DNA of 64,000 nt, taken from Bactericera cockerelli. Lineage: Eukaryota; Arthropoda; Insecta; Hemiptera; Triozidae. A program made the translations under genes and the position numbers. Location of the stretch: the NCBI GenBank assembly GCA_024516035.1, contig CM044956.1:25496331-25560330 (forward strand). The letters run 5' to 3'. Shown here in pieces: positions 53,979 through 63,409 of this stretch (its first letter is position 1; every line of letters starts with the position of its first letter). The notes below the pieces were generated by a model that made no database searches, had not been told where the DNA came from, and was given only the letters and a program-made list of their open reading frames with translations.

Positions 53979-54192
53979 ATTTTTTTTTTTTAATTTGGGT
54001 TTAACGTCGCTTTCAACTGCATGATCATATCACGACGGGGGTGTTACCCTCCACTCGTAGGAAACTCACAAACCTGCTACCCACATTAACCTCACCCAGC
54101 CTGGGTTGATTCAGAATGCCAGCATCACCAAAAGTGCTTAATTTTGGTTATCCTACTAGAACCGGTGCATTCAACGAGACATCGATGATGGC
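53979..54192 (-). mobile_element. 5S-headed SINE, internally deleted, with poly(A)
   Basis: On the minus strand the head starts GCCATCATCGATGTCTCGTT then GAATGCACCGGTTC and AAAATTAAGCA. It lacks about 45 bp of the 3' half of the 5S-like region compared with the 59.5-kb copy, then ends ..GTGATGCTGGC. The body (GGCTGGGTGAGGTTAATGTG, GAGGGTAACACCCCCGTCGT, GTTGAAAGCGACGTTAAACC) and a 12-base poly(A) at 53,979-53,990 follow. Confidence 0.7.
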
Positions 54193-54744
54193 TACTCATA
54201 CATTTTTTAAAACTTACATTATTAAATAAATTTTGAAATTGAAACCCTTCAGTATTTAAAAAGTACCAACACCTTTAGGTACTTGAAAAAAGAAAAGATA
54301 TTGCTTTTCAGCATTGTATAGGATATTTTTTTGTTTATCTAACCCTGGCAGCGCTCCTCCTTTCATATCATGGAATATTGAAAATTTTCTCAAGGTTTTA
54401 GACAAAGTACAACAAAAAAACTTTGAGCTTCAAATTAATATTTTATTTGCTTGTTCCTTCTTCATTTTTTCCGGTAGCGGACTTTTTCAAGGACTCAGAT
54501 AATACAGAATTACATATATTATGAATGATGAAAATTTCTGAGATATTGTCAGAAAATATCCATGAGAAAATTTACATTTATTTATTTTTTCTGATTAAGG
54601 GAACAAATGAGTGGTACTCGAAGTTCATTTATTTATTCTAAATTGTTCTTTTAAAATCTAATTCCACAAATAAAGTGACTCGTTCAACATTATCTGGAGT
54701 AAGTATTAGCTTTCAACTGTAGAGATTATATTTCAAAGAAAATC

Positions 54745-55085
54745 TCACAAAAACGCCACTTCGTGGTTACAAAAGGAAGAACGCCTACTAAAAAAAAAAA
54801 AAATAATAATAATAAAATAAAAAATCAGCAATAAAGCAATAAAAAAAACACTGCCAATTATGGACACAATACTTCCACGTGATTGTTTCACATTGTAAAC
54901 ACGTGCCAATTTTGAGATTTTATACAAAATTACTTGTATCTCCAAAACGACTGAACCGATTTCTTAATGTGGTAGAATACTATTTTTCCTACATTCTAGA
55001 TTCTACAAAAAATTCTGTATCGGCAAGTGGTGAACCTTATTTTTTGACTTTTTTGTCCAAAATTTCGAATTTTCTTAAATATCAG
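54745..55085. mobile_element. CTTCG-family element, copy related to 2,957-3,240
   Basis: It starts CACAAAAACGCCACTTCGTG and GTTACAAAAGGAAGAACGCC. The internal ACTGCCAATTATGGACACAA then ATTGTTTCACATTGTAAACA block matches 3,008-3,090. No opposite terminus delimited. Confidence 0.5.
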
Positions 55086-55237
55086 AGTTAAATTATAATG
55101 AATTAAAAAATAAATAGAAATAACTTATGTGAAACAAAAATACCCATTATCATCATTATTCTCAATCCGAGGATTGGTTGGCAGCCCTCCACACTAATCT
55201 GTCTGTTGTCTTCTCCTTCATTTCTTCATATAAAAAA

Positions 55238-55476
55238 TAGATGGGTGACGCAAAAAATATTCACGTTTTTTTGACATAAATGACATTTTTTCTCGAAACT
55301 TGTCGCGACGACCTATTAATTTAGAGCAAGAAAGTTTTAGACAAGGGTTTCAGCTTTCAATTGACATATCGATCGCGAATTTCTGATGAGCCGTTCTTGA
55401 GCTACGCTGGGGAAGAACAGTAAATAGATGAACGACAAAAAATATTTAGGTTTTGTTTCAAACCTTAATGACATTT

Positions 55477-55529
<53 letters not shown>

Positions 55530-55647
55530 TGTGTAGTGTGTGGCTGTGGTGTGTAGTGTGTGGCTGTGGTGTGTAGTGTGTGGCTGTGGTGTGTGATGCA
55601 TGGGTGGTGTGTGTGATGGCTTTGCGAAGCGGGTGCAGCCCGCTAGT
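55238..55647 (+). mobile_element. Helitron-like 3' part, copy 1
   Basis: Body blocks GATGAGCCGTTCTTGAGCTA, a TG array at 55,478-55,530, a 20-bp minisatellite (GTGTGTAGTGTGTGGCTGTG, three units) and the terminus GCGGGTGCAGCCCGC then TAGT. The 5' half of the 8.3-kb element is missing. Confidence 0.65.
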
Positions 55648-55970
55648 CTATTATAAGTAGAATAGCATATCTCGTACTGATATGACGTGTGGCTTGCGTG
55701 TGAAAACGCCAGGCCTTCGCTTCGCTTGGAGCACACGTTTTCATTATTATGTGGTAGGGTAAAAAAATGGATGGGTAACACGTAAAATATTCACATTGAA
55801 GTGACAACCCATCAACTCAGAGCAAGAATTTTTTAAAAAGGGTTTGAGCTTTCATTTGACATACCGATCGCGAAATTCTGATGAGCCATTCTTGAGCTAC
55901 GCTGGGAAGAACAGTAAATAGATGAACGACAAAAAATATTTAGGTTTTGTTTCAAACCTTAATGACATTT

Positions 55971-56021
<51 letters not shown>

Positions 56022-56288
56022 TGTGTAGTGTGTGGCTGTGGTGTGTAGTGTGTGGCTGTGGTGTGTAGTGTGTGGCTGTGGTGTGTGATGCATGGGTGGT
56101 GTGTGTGATGGCTTTGCGAAGCGGGTGCAGCCCGCTAGTCTATTATAAGCCCGCTGCGGGTGCAGCCCGCTAGTCTATTATAAGTAGAATAGCATATCTC
56201 GTACTGATATGACGTGTGGCTTGCGTGTGAAAACGCCAGGCCTTCGCTTCGCTTGGAGCACACGTTTTCATTATTATGTGGTAGGGTT
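55411..56288. repeat. Tandem segmental duplication of the Helitron end and flank
   Basis: The segment GAAGAACAGTAAATAGATGA to TTATTATGTGGTAGGGT occurs at 55,411-55,760 and again at 55,906-56,288 with near identity, including 110 bp of non-Helitron flank (TAGAATAGCATATCTCGTAC, GCTTGGAGCACACGTTTTCA). The second copy has an extra duplication of the GCGGGTGCAGCCCGC terminus (about 56,117-56,175). Confidence 0.8.
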
Positions 56289-57245
56289 CGAAAACTAGTC
56301 AACTGAATAAATTATTTCATAATATTGACTTATTTATGTAGCCACTTACCCCTTGTTTCTAAAATTTTCAGAAAATGTGTTTCTGGTCAATACAATCGGA
56401 GGCCAAACCACTGAATATTTGGTACCTACAAGAATGGATACTATTCATAGAAATTATTTGCATTTTGTGAATCAATCATTGAAACCCCTTTAAACTTCCT
56501 TGCGAAAAAACTCTCAAACCAAAATAATTTAAACTATTTAAGAATTTAGGACGTTTATGTAGTAAGATAAACCCTTTTGTTTAGTGCGTGGGAGATAGAG
56601 GAATTTAGTCGTAGCATATAAAATGAAATACCTTGCTGAAAAAGTATGACTTTTACCAGACATTATAAAATTGAAATAATTTGTGACTCATATCGCGTGA
56701 CTAAGTGTCTCAACATTTTGTAGGTACATTTTGCACACAGTTTTTTTCGTGAATAACTTATACAGTGGACTTCCTGTGAAACATGAGCTGTACTTACGAG
56801 TATGTTAATCAGCAAATGAGACATCGATTTGTGGACTACATTAATTAAAAAAAAGGTTTAAAAAACCAGAACTCATGTGTACACTTTGTGTACAATGTTA
56901 GGCGCTAGGAGCACATAACACCCTACTGAAATGACTCAAGATAGAAGACAGGTGACGAATCCTTATCCTATCATTCCTCTTTAAAATCCTAACTACTTAA
57001 TCCCCATCTTAGCTGTTTGAAAAATATCAGTATCAAGCTAAAGTGCTCCTCCTCAACAAACCGCGGCACAACTCTCACTCTTACTCTAAATTCTTCCTTT
57101 TGACCTCCATAGACCTCGGGAATAGTAGATACCTTATCCTGTCCTAATCTCCATGTTGTTCTTACCTTCAAAAATTCCTTACTAAAAGCGGTTAGCAATG
57201 GTCTCTTCAACACATTATCCACCAGAAACGTTGTCGTAGGGTTGT
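56289..57245. other. Kinase intron, nothing recognised
   Basis: AT-rich intron between exons A3 and A2. The minus frame at 56,989-57,222 (VRVRVVPRFVEEEHFS) is open but has no splice context or family likeness that I know. Confidence 0.4.
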
Positions 57246-57298
57246 ATAAATTATATTAAAATGAGAATATATTTAATTCTCATTTTAATATAATTTAT
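57246..57298. repeat. Perfect 23-bp hairpin
   Basis: Arms 57,246-57,268 and 57,276-57,298 (ATAAATTATATTAAAATGAG and complement), loop of seven bases. A CTTCG-family terminus (AACCACGAAGTGGTGTTTTT) follows at 57,343-57,365, so this is probably inside such an element. Confidence 0.8.
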
Positions 57299-57558
57299 TT
57301 TTATCTATATTATTCATTATTTTGAGTAGGTGTTCTTCCTTTTTTAACCACGAAGTGGTGTTTTTGGAGGATATCAGTAGTTCTTGTACGAAAGTGTAGG
57401 TTCATACATAATGAATAACAAAAGTAAATAAGCTGGAAAAATGTGCATTATAAAGGTGGCTTTACATTCCAAATATTTTTTTGATAAAGGGTTCTTTTTT
57501 ACAAAGGGTTCTTTTTTATCATTATTTAAACTAATAAAATATATGATTTTTGACTTGC

Positions 57559-57741
57559 CGCTGTCAACATGCCCCTCTGATCAAAAAAATCTGTGACGGG
57601 CGTTACATTCTGATAGAAGTTAGCCAGTTCCATGCGAGCAAGAGATAGAATGACGTGCCCAAGTTTGGCCCCGTAGTCGATTTGACGCTCCAGTAGACTC
57701 TGCCGCCAGGCAATCAGGATGATGCCGCTGATGGTCTTGAT
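57559..57741 (-). CDS. AK5-like kinase, exon A2 (middle of AK domain A)
   Basis: A 61-codon exon, phase 0-0, acceptor ctttctgtcactcag. It encodes ISGIILIAWRQSLLERQIDY, GAKLGHVILSLARMELANFY and TPVTDFFDQRGMLTA. This is the beta strand (GIILIAW), LID and following helix of an AK fold. The LID has no GRxDD motif; the segment ERQIDYGAKLG takes its place. That suggests a non-canonical or non-catalytic domain, as in AK5-type proteins. The donor is GCAAGT, not GT, giving a GC-AG intron. Translation across to A3 reads QRGMLTA then VNGERNP, the normal AK sequence near the last strand. Confidence 0.87.
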
Positions 57742-57828
57742 CTGAGTGACAGAAAGCGAAATCGATAACTTATGCAAAAATATAATATACTAACTTTTTT
57801 TTAATTTTAATTTATAAGGAACACAATA

Positions 57829-58160
57829 CAGTGTGTTTCTGAAAAAGAGGCTAATGGAATTTCAATTCTCTTTCATTTTTCAATTATCTAACGTTCTAAG
57901 GATAGAAAGTGCCCTAAGGGTTATCCTGTGGTCATATTTATTTTAGGCCCCGCCCGGCCGGCCCGGCCTTCAGGCCATATTTTTTCATATTTCTCGGGAC
58001 TTTTAAATGGAATGTCATATTTTTTTTCCTGTAAATTAAAGCCTTAATTGGGCTGAGAATTTAAAGCTTTTAAATTTTTCAAAAAAACATATCAAGGGCG
58101 AAGCTGGTAGGGTGCAAAGTTCGAAACTGTTACACCATGTATTTTAGCGACTATTTAATT
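57829..58160 (+). repeat. Dispersed repeat, inverted partner of 62,905-63,232
   Basis: CAGTGTGTTTCTGAAAAAGA, TTCTAAGGATAGAAAGTGCC, CTGTGGTCATA, GGCCATATTTTTTCATATTT and GGGCGAAGCTGGTAG match the partner in reverse orientation over about 330 bp. Ends are TACAGTA/TACTGTA-like in the partner. Confidence 0.65.
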
Positions 58161-59440
58161 TTCAGGTGCAATTTTTATTTACAAAGGTTCACAATAGAGT
58201 TTTGCACTGTATGATATCAAAAAATATTCTTGTTGCTATTTTATGAGATAAATTTTAAGAGTATTTCTATATATATGTCATTTTTGGCTAGATTTTTTGG
58301 GCCTTTTTCGGGGTGAAAGTCTGTAGTAAACTTCCTTTTTATGTTTAAAACTAAATTAAGCTAAATGGAGAACCATTCAGAGTCGTAAAAAAGGCTATAT
58401 AATCTGCAATTTTTTCACAACATTTAACCGGTAAAGTGTGTTTTCCTCCAAAAAGTTCAATAATTTCTAAATTTATCCACTTTACGGGACTCTGTTGTGA
58501 AATATCTTGCAGGTTAAATGGCCTCCAAACCTTGATACGCTATATTGTAATACATTGTTTACATTCGTCAAACGAGTTATACCTTTTAAAGGATCTGCAA
58601 AGGTCATCACCACAGTCATGTCCTCTTTTCAATTATGAAAATGATACCAGAATAGATTTTTTTAATATCTAACAGGGGCCGAGTAATCGCGCTGGTGCAC
58701 TTAAAATGGGACAAAATTAGTCAAAGTCAGTTCAGTAGTTTCTGAGATTTGTGCGTTACAAGGAATGTAGGTATTTATTAGACCGTTAGACAGACACAAA
58801 ATTAAAGTTGCTCAGGAGGTTGTGAAAGTCCAAAAATATGAAGAAAAAAAATTGAAATCGGAGCAAAATCTACCTCCTCTTTTCTTTGGCAAAAACGAAC
58901 ACAATACATTCCGATTTCTAATATTAGAAATTTCACTGAAATAATAAGTATGAATTCTGTAAGTTTTATTTTAGTGTGAAAGTTATTCTTTTGTGTAGAC
59001 TTGTCAACCATTGTAAAATCATTATTGATAAAATACAATTATTTACATATTCTATTCTATTCTATTAGAAATTTGTAGGAAGTAAAATTGCAAAGGTCTA
59101 CCGAAACGTATGTTTTTAAAAACTATCCCGAATTCTAACTCACCAGTTAAAACTATTTTTTTTTGTTTGACACACCGAGATCCTAACTTAGCCGTGACCC
59201 GTGATTCGTGAGGCTTCTGTAACTTTCATGTCGTTGCTGTCATAGTTATTATTGGAATTATTCAATGCCTTTTGCACTTCTCTTAATTCCCCTGTTCTCT
59301 CTTTTTCATATCAGTATAATCAGTATCAGTATAAACAGAAAAGTGAGAAGTTGTACTAGTCCGAAAGTGAGAAGTTGTATTAATCACTCTACTCCCTATC
59401 ATCTTTTCTTTGATCTTACGACTATCTACATTCGCAGGAA
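58161..59440. other. Intron between A2 and A1, nothing recognised
   Basis: The open frames at 58,436-58,672 and 58,802-59,038 show no recognisable family. A TATTCTATTC run sits at 59,050-59,066. Confidence 0.4.
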
Positions 59441-59497
59441 ACTCACAAAACCTGCTACTCACATTGACCTCACCCAGCCTGAGTGGGGCCGGGAAAA
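59420..59497 (-). mobile_element. SINE body following the 5S-like sequence
   Basis: On the minus strand, directly after the 5S-like part: TTTTCCCGGCCCCACTCAGG, CTGGGTGAGGTCAATGTGAG, TAGCAGGTTTTGTGAGTTTC, CTGCGAATG. Same body as 53,979-54,117; no poly(A), so truncated. Confidence 0.65.
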
Positions 59498-59618
59498 GCC
59501 AGCGTCACGAGAATTAGAATTTGAATGGTCACCCATCCAAGTCTTAACCTCGCTGGATGTCGCTTAACTTCGGTGTTCTGAAGGGAACCGGTGTATTCAA
59601 CATGCCATCGACGCTGGC
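59498..59618 (-). rRNA. 5S rRNA-like sequence (SINE head or 5S pseudogene)
   Basis: 121 bp on the minus strand, the usual 5S length. It contains ATGTTGAATACACCGGTTC, the box-A-like CACCGAAGTTAAGCGACATC and the box-C-like GACTTGGATGGGTGACC, in the right order and spacing. The first and last nine bases (GCCAGCGTC and GACGCTGGC) pair perfectly as helix I. The region after box C (ATTCAAATTCTAATTCTCGT) departs from 5S rRNA. A TTTT directly follows (59,497-59,494), usable as a Pol III terminator. Because the same downstream body accompanies a second, deleted 5S-like head at 54.1 kb, I read it as the head of a SINE3-type retroposon rather than a working 5S gene. Confidence 0.75.
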
Positions 59619-59828
59619 TCTACATTTATTGACCACTCACAGAAGGCGCTTTCTTCACTGAATAGCCTTCATGCTACTCAAATATATAACCATGGAGAGT
59701 GATGCAAGAGAGAGGGGCTTTCGCGGCCTTGTATCTGAAGACGATACGGGGAGGCTTGGCCGAAACTAGGTTAACTTTAGTTCAATTTCACACAAGAGGG
59801 CAAGATAGGAAAAGTATAGATATTCCGA
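59619..59828. other. Intron spacer
   Basis: Nothing recognised between the 5S-like element and the minisatellite. Confidence 0.4.
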
Positions 59829-59942
59829 ACAAGAGATGGTAGGGGGAGAGATGGTAGGGGGAGAGATGGTAGGGGGAGAGATGGTAGGGGTAGAGATGGT
59901 AGGGGGAGAAGTGGTAGGGGGAGAGATGGTAGGGGGGGAGAG
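59829..59942. repeat. 15-bp minisatellite, about 7.5 units
   Basis: Unit GAGATGGTAGGGGGA with few variants. On the minus strand it reads as a five-residue repeat (PTISP) inside an open frame at 59,766-59,975, which I regard as incidental. Confidence 0.85.
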
Positions 59943-60710
59943 GTCGTGGGCGATTGCGTGAGTGAGTTCGGCCAAATGGACTTTCGCTATCTATTTACAT
60001 TGCGTTCAGGCCTCACGAGCTGTAAACAAGTTACGTCGAAAGGAAAGGAGGCTCAATGTGATCTACCTTGGTTCATTGGAAGTTTTTTTGGGGGGGAGAG
60101 TAGCCTTGCATAACTATTTTATTGTTCATTCTAAATGGGTGTTGCGACAAATCAAATCACACTACTTTTTGAGCTGAATAAGAAGGCTCAATCATTTGAA
60201 TAAGTAACAGTTGTTTCTTGAGGGATTTACATGAAACTTTCACTATAATACGTAGAATCTTAATAGGAAACGATTTCACCAAGAAATAATCACAAATTTA
60301 CACCTTAAATTACTTAAAACACGTTTTATTAAAATCACTCATTTAGAATTCACTCGATTTTGAAAATGTTTTGAAAATTTTACTTTCAATTTCCTTTGGA
60401 ATATTTCACACCGCCATTTTGTTTTGAAAGAAGGGGAATTGGAGAACCAATCAGAGAACCATCGACATGTATACCAACAGAAGTAAAAAAAAAAACAATT
60501 TTTTTTCATCATATATTTTTACATCGTATTTTTTACGTATTTTGTCCGTTTTATTCTTTCACATATAAAAGACGAATGATTATTGTCAATTGGAATTTGA
60601 TGCGTAAGTCATTTTTGGTAAGAGGATTTTTTTGTTAAGAAGAATTTTGTAGTTATATAGGGTTAGGTAAAGTTAACGAGGTGAAATTGCACGATAGATC
60701 ACTGACTTCA
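59943..60710. other. Intron spacer
   Basis: No exon or repeat recognised. GGTTAGG words begin to appear at about 60,660. Confidence 0.4.
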
Positions 60711-61217
60711 GTTTGTTGGGTAGGATGGTTGGGTGAGGGGCTTAGGTTAGGTTGAAATTAGTGCAGGTGGTTAGGCCGGGTCGCGCAGCGACCTGCACTA
60801 ATTTCAACCTAACCTAAGCCCCTCACCCAAGCTATCCTAGCTGGCTAACGAAACACAACATTTAGACTGACAACCGTTTGTTGGGTAGGATGGATGGGTG
60901 AGGGGCTTAGGTTAGGTTGAAATTCAGCGACCCGGCCTAACCCTGCACTAATTTCAACCTAACCTAAGCCCCTCACCCAAGCTATCCTAGCTGGCTAACG
61001 AAACACAACATTTAGACTGACAACCGTTTGTTGGGTAGGATGGTTGGGTGAGGGGCTTAGGTTAGGTTAAAATTAGTGCAGGTGGTTAGGCCGGGTCGCG
61101 CAGCGACCCGGTCTAACCCTGCACTAATTTCAACCTAACCTAAGCCCCTCACCCAAGCTATCCTAGCCGGCTAACGAAACACAATATTTAGTCTGACAAC
61201 CGTCAGACTAAATATTG
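60711..61217. repeat. Three tandem hairpin units with TTAGG words
   Basis: Units start GTTTGTTGGGTAGGATGG at 60,711, 60,876 and 61,026 (165, 150 and about 175 bp). Each unit is itself an inverted repeat: GGGCTTAGGTTAGGTTGAAA, then TTAGTGCAGG..., a GC-rich turn (GGCCGGGTCGCGCAGCGACC) and the mirror TTTCAACCTAACCTAAGCCC. The block ends in a perfect palindrome CAATATTTAGTCTGAC / GTCAGACTAAATATTG around 61,182-61,217. Non-coding. Confidence 0.85.
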
Positions 61218-61809
61218 TCTCCTCGTCCCTCACCTGTATCAAATGTTAACATAAACGTAAATATATCAAAAAAGAAAATAAATAGATCGCGAGAAATATT
61301 CTACGACTTAGCGATGGTGTCGCGCGTCGCGCTATGTGGCGTTTCCATGCAACTGGGATTCGTTTACACTAAATATATTTGCGGTTGTCTAACCTGCATT
61401 CTTTGTTTTTGTTTACAAGTATTTAAAAATGGCGAAAGTAGTTTTAAAATTCACGATAAAACTTCATAATATAGTTCAAATTTTAATCAAAATTAAAATA
61501 ATTTAAAGTGTAAATTTGTGATTTTCTTGGTGTGAAATCATTTTCTAATGAGATTTTAAGTATTCTGTGAAAGGTTCATAAAAATCCTTCAAAAATAAGA
61601 AATTTCGTAACCATGTGATTGACCCGAATAAGAATAATATGTTATTAATTTCTATCATCAGAGGTCGACCGCTTTTTTTTTTCCAGAATTCACGCTTCTG
61701 ACTATATGGTTAGCATTATCTTGTCGAGCCGCATATGCATTCCATTTAAAATTCGGGAGAAACGGACATGTGCCCCCCTGAAAACCCCCTTAGGGGCGAT
61801 GGGCCGAGG
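61218..61809. other. Intron spacer, nothing recognised
   Basis: The frame at 61,215-61,469 is open but unrecognised; composition is intronic. Confidence 0.4.
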
Positions 61810-62879
61810 TTCACAGTAAATACTCGTAATTTATAGAGAAGTAATTTTATTACTGGAAAAAAGGAAGTTAAAATTGGTTTCTGGAAAAGTGAATTCTAGA
61901 TTTTCGAATGGCAATTTTATTCGTTGGCTGAAAGAAACTTGAACATTACACACCTCCACCACAAGATAAAAAAACACATAAAAATTATAATAACATTGAA
62001 TTAACTCATCATGAACAGAAACGGTCAGGACGTTTAGAGAGTCTTCCAGATCTTGTCAAAGTTGTTTTTCCAGAATGCTTGTGAAAACTTCTTGAACTTG
62101 CACCTACTGAAATCATGAAGAGATTTCCCACTCGCGAAACATTTGGGAACAGTAGAATGCATGTGAAATCTTCTCGAAGTCCGGTCACAAACTTGTCTTT
62201 CAACACAAAGTCCAATTGACCTCCGAAATTACACAACATAGCCAGTTGCTTGATCCGCAAATACCATTGATTAATTCTTTCATAACGGTTCTGCTTCAAT
62301 CCATAGAATTCGATCCGTTTTCTGTATACAGAAATCCTTTGAGAGAAATGAATGCGGAGAATCTCACATAATGCTTCAAAACATTAATCAGATGGCTTCA
62401 CCGGATCACACAGCTGTCTCAACACTTGAACTGTTTTCTCTTCAATAGCAGGGACCTTACAATTCTCATCAATAATATTTGCCACCATGAACATGTAAAC
62501 AACATCCTTGTAGACAAGCCAATCATTTTGGTGGTCAGAAATGAGAATCGAACCTATGTACCCCACCATATGATCAAGCAATGGAGTAACTCTTATATTA
62601 GCACTGGTACTCGTACCTTGTACTCCAGGGGGAACAGTATTATTACCAACAATGTTGTCTGTAGCAGACATTGTGTTAAAGAAAGTGATGTAAAAAAAAA
62701 ATCAAAAGATTTTCCTAGTCGCCATCATAATATTTTCACAGTAAACACTCGTAATTTATAAAGATGTAATTTTATTACTGGAAAAAAGGAAAAGTTAAAA
62801 TTGGTTTCTGAAAAAGTTAGAATGATAGATTTTCGAATGGCAATTCTATTCGTTGGCTGAAAGAAACTTGAACATTACA
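61810..62879 (-). mobile_element. Short LTR element with Gag only (gypsy-like, non-autonomous)
   Basis: Direct repeats of about 141-145 bp at 61,810-61,950 and 62,735-62,879 share TTCGAATGGCAATTxTATTC, GAAAGAAACTTGAACATTAC and GTAATTTTATTACTGGAAAA. On the minus strand they begin TGTAATGTTCAAG, as an LTR should, and end ..TTTACTGTGAA. A purine-rich tract (GTGGTGGAGGTG) precedes the downstream repeat. Between them lies one Gag frame; no protease, RT or integrase. Length is about 1.07 kb. Confidence 0.7.
62009..62671 (-). pseudogene. Ty3/gypsy-type Gag relic with one internal stop
   Basis: One frame runs from ATG 62,671 to 62,009, interrupted only by TAA at about 62,381-62,383. It starts MSATDNIVGNN. 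It contains MVANIIDENCKVPAIEEKTV then LRQLCDPVKPSD, and after the stop FEALCEILRIHFSQR, INQWYLRIKQLAMLCNFGG, LKDKFVTGLREDF. This is the retrotransposon Gag capsid pattern (xLRxLCxPxxPxx..., YxxxLxxLAxxCxFGxxLxxxLxDxFVxGL). There is no zinc knuckle. It lies inside the LTR pair and is an inactive transposon copy. Confidence 0.72.
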
Positions 62880-62904
62880 GTACTAAAAATTCTAAATAAC
62901 GCTG

Positions 62905-63232
62905 AAGTACAGGGTGTAACAGTTTTAAACCTTGCGTCTTACCAGCTTCGCCCCTGATAAGGTTTTTGAAAAATTTAAAAGCTCATTATATTCAATCAAA
63001 ATTGGACTTTAATGAACAGGAATAAAAACATGGCATTCTATTTAAAATTCGCGAGAAAAATGAAAAAATATGGCCTAAAAGACGGAAGGGCCGGCCGGGG
63101 TCTAAACTAAGTATGACCACAGGATGGGCCATAGTGCACCTCCTATCCTTAGAACTTTACAGAATTGAAAAAATCCGTTGCGTTCAAAAGTTACGAGGGG
63201 GTAGCCACCTTTTCTGAAACATACTGTAGAGT
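62905..63232 (-). repeat. Dispersed repeat, inverted partner of 57,829-58,160
   Basis: See partner. On the minus strand it runs from TACAGTATGTTTCAGAAAAG to TTAGTACTGTA. It abuts the Gag element's outer LTR (62,879), separated by about 25 bp. Confidence 0.6.
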
Positions 63233-63409
63233 ACTCATGTCCACAGTCAAATTGCGGGTGAGGCTCACATGGTACTCATGTCCTTTATGAAATGTCAGCT
63301 GAGAGTCATATATGGTATTCATGGGCTCAAAATGTTGAAAAAAATAAGTCGAGTAGGTACCTAGCTTTCCTGGTGTATATCACTCAAGTTCTTAGGAAAA
63401 AAATCTTAC

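Noticed and set aside
56989..57222. Val/Arg-rich 77-residue minus-strand gene
   Set aside because: Inside a kinase intron without acceptor/donor pairs consistent with the kinase frame.
59498..59618. Working 5S rRNA gene
   Set aside because: Sequence after box C does not match 5S, it is a single copy inside an intron, and the same downstream body occurs with another 5S-like head; a SINE is the better reading, though not proven.
59766..59975. Protein with PTISP repeats
   Set aside because: The repeat comes from a 15-bp minisatellite, a multiple of three, so it stays open by arithmetic; no exon borders.
60711..61217. Interstitial telomere
   Set aside because: Only two consecutive TTAGG words per arm, within a larger inverted-repeat unit.
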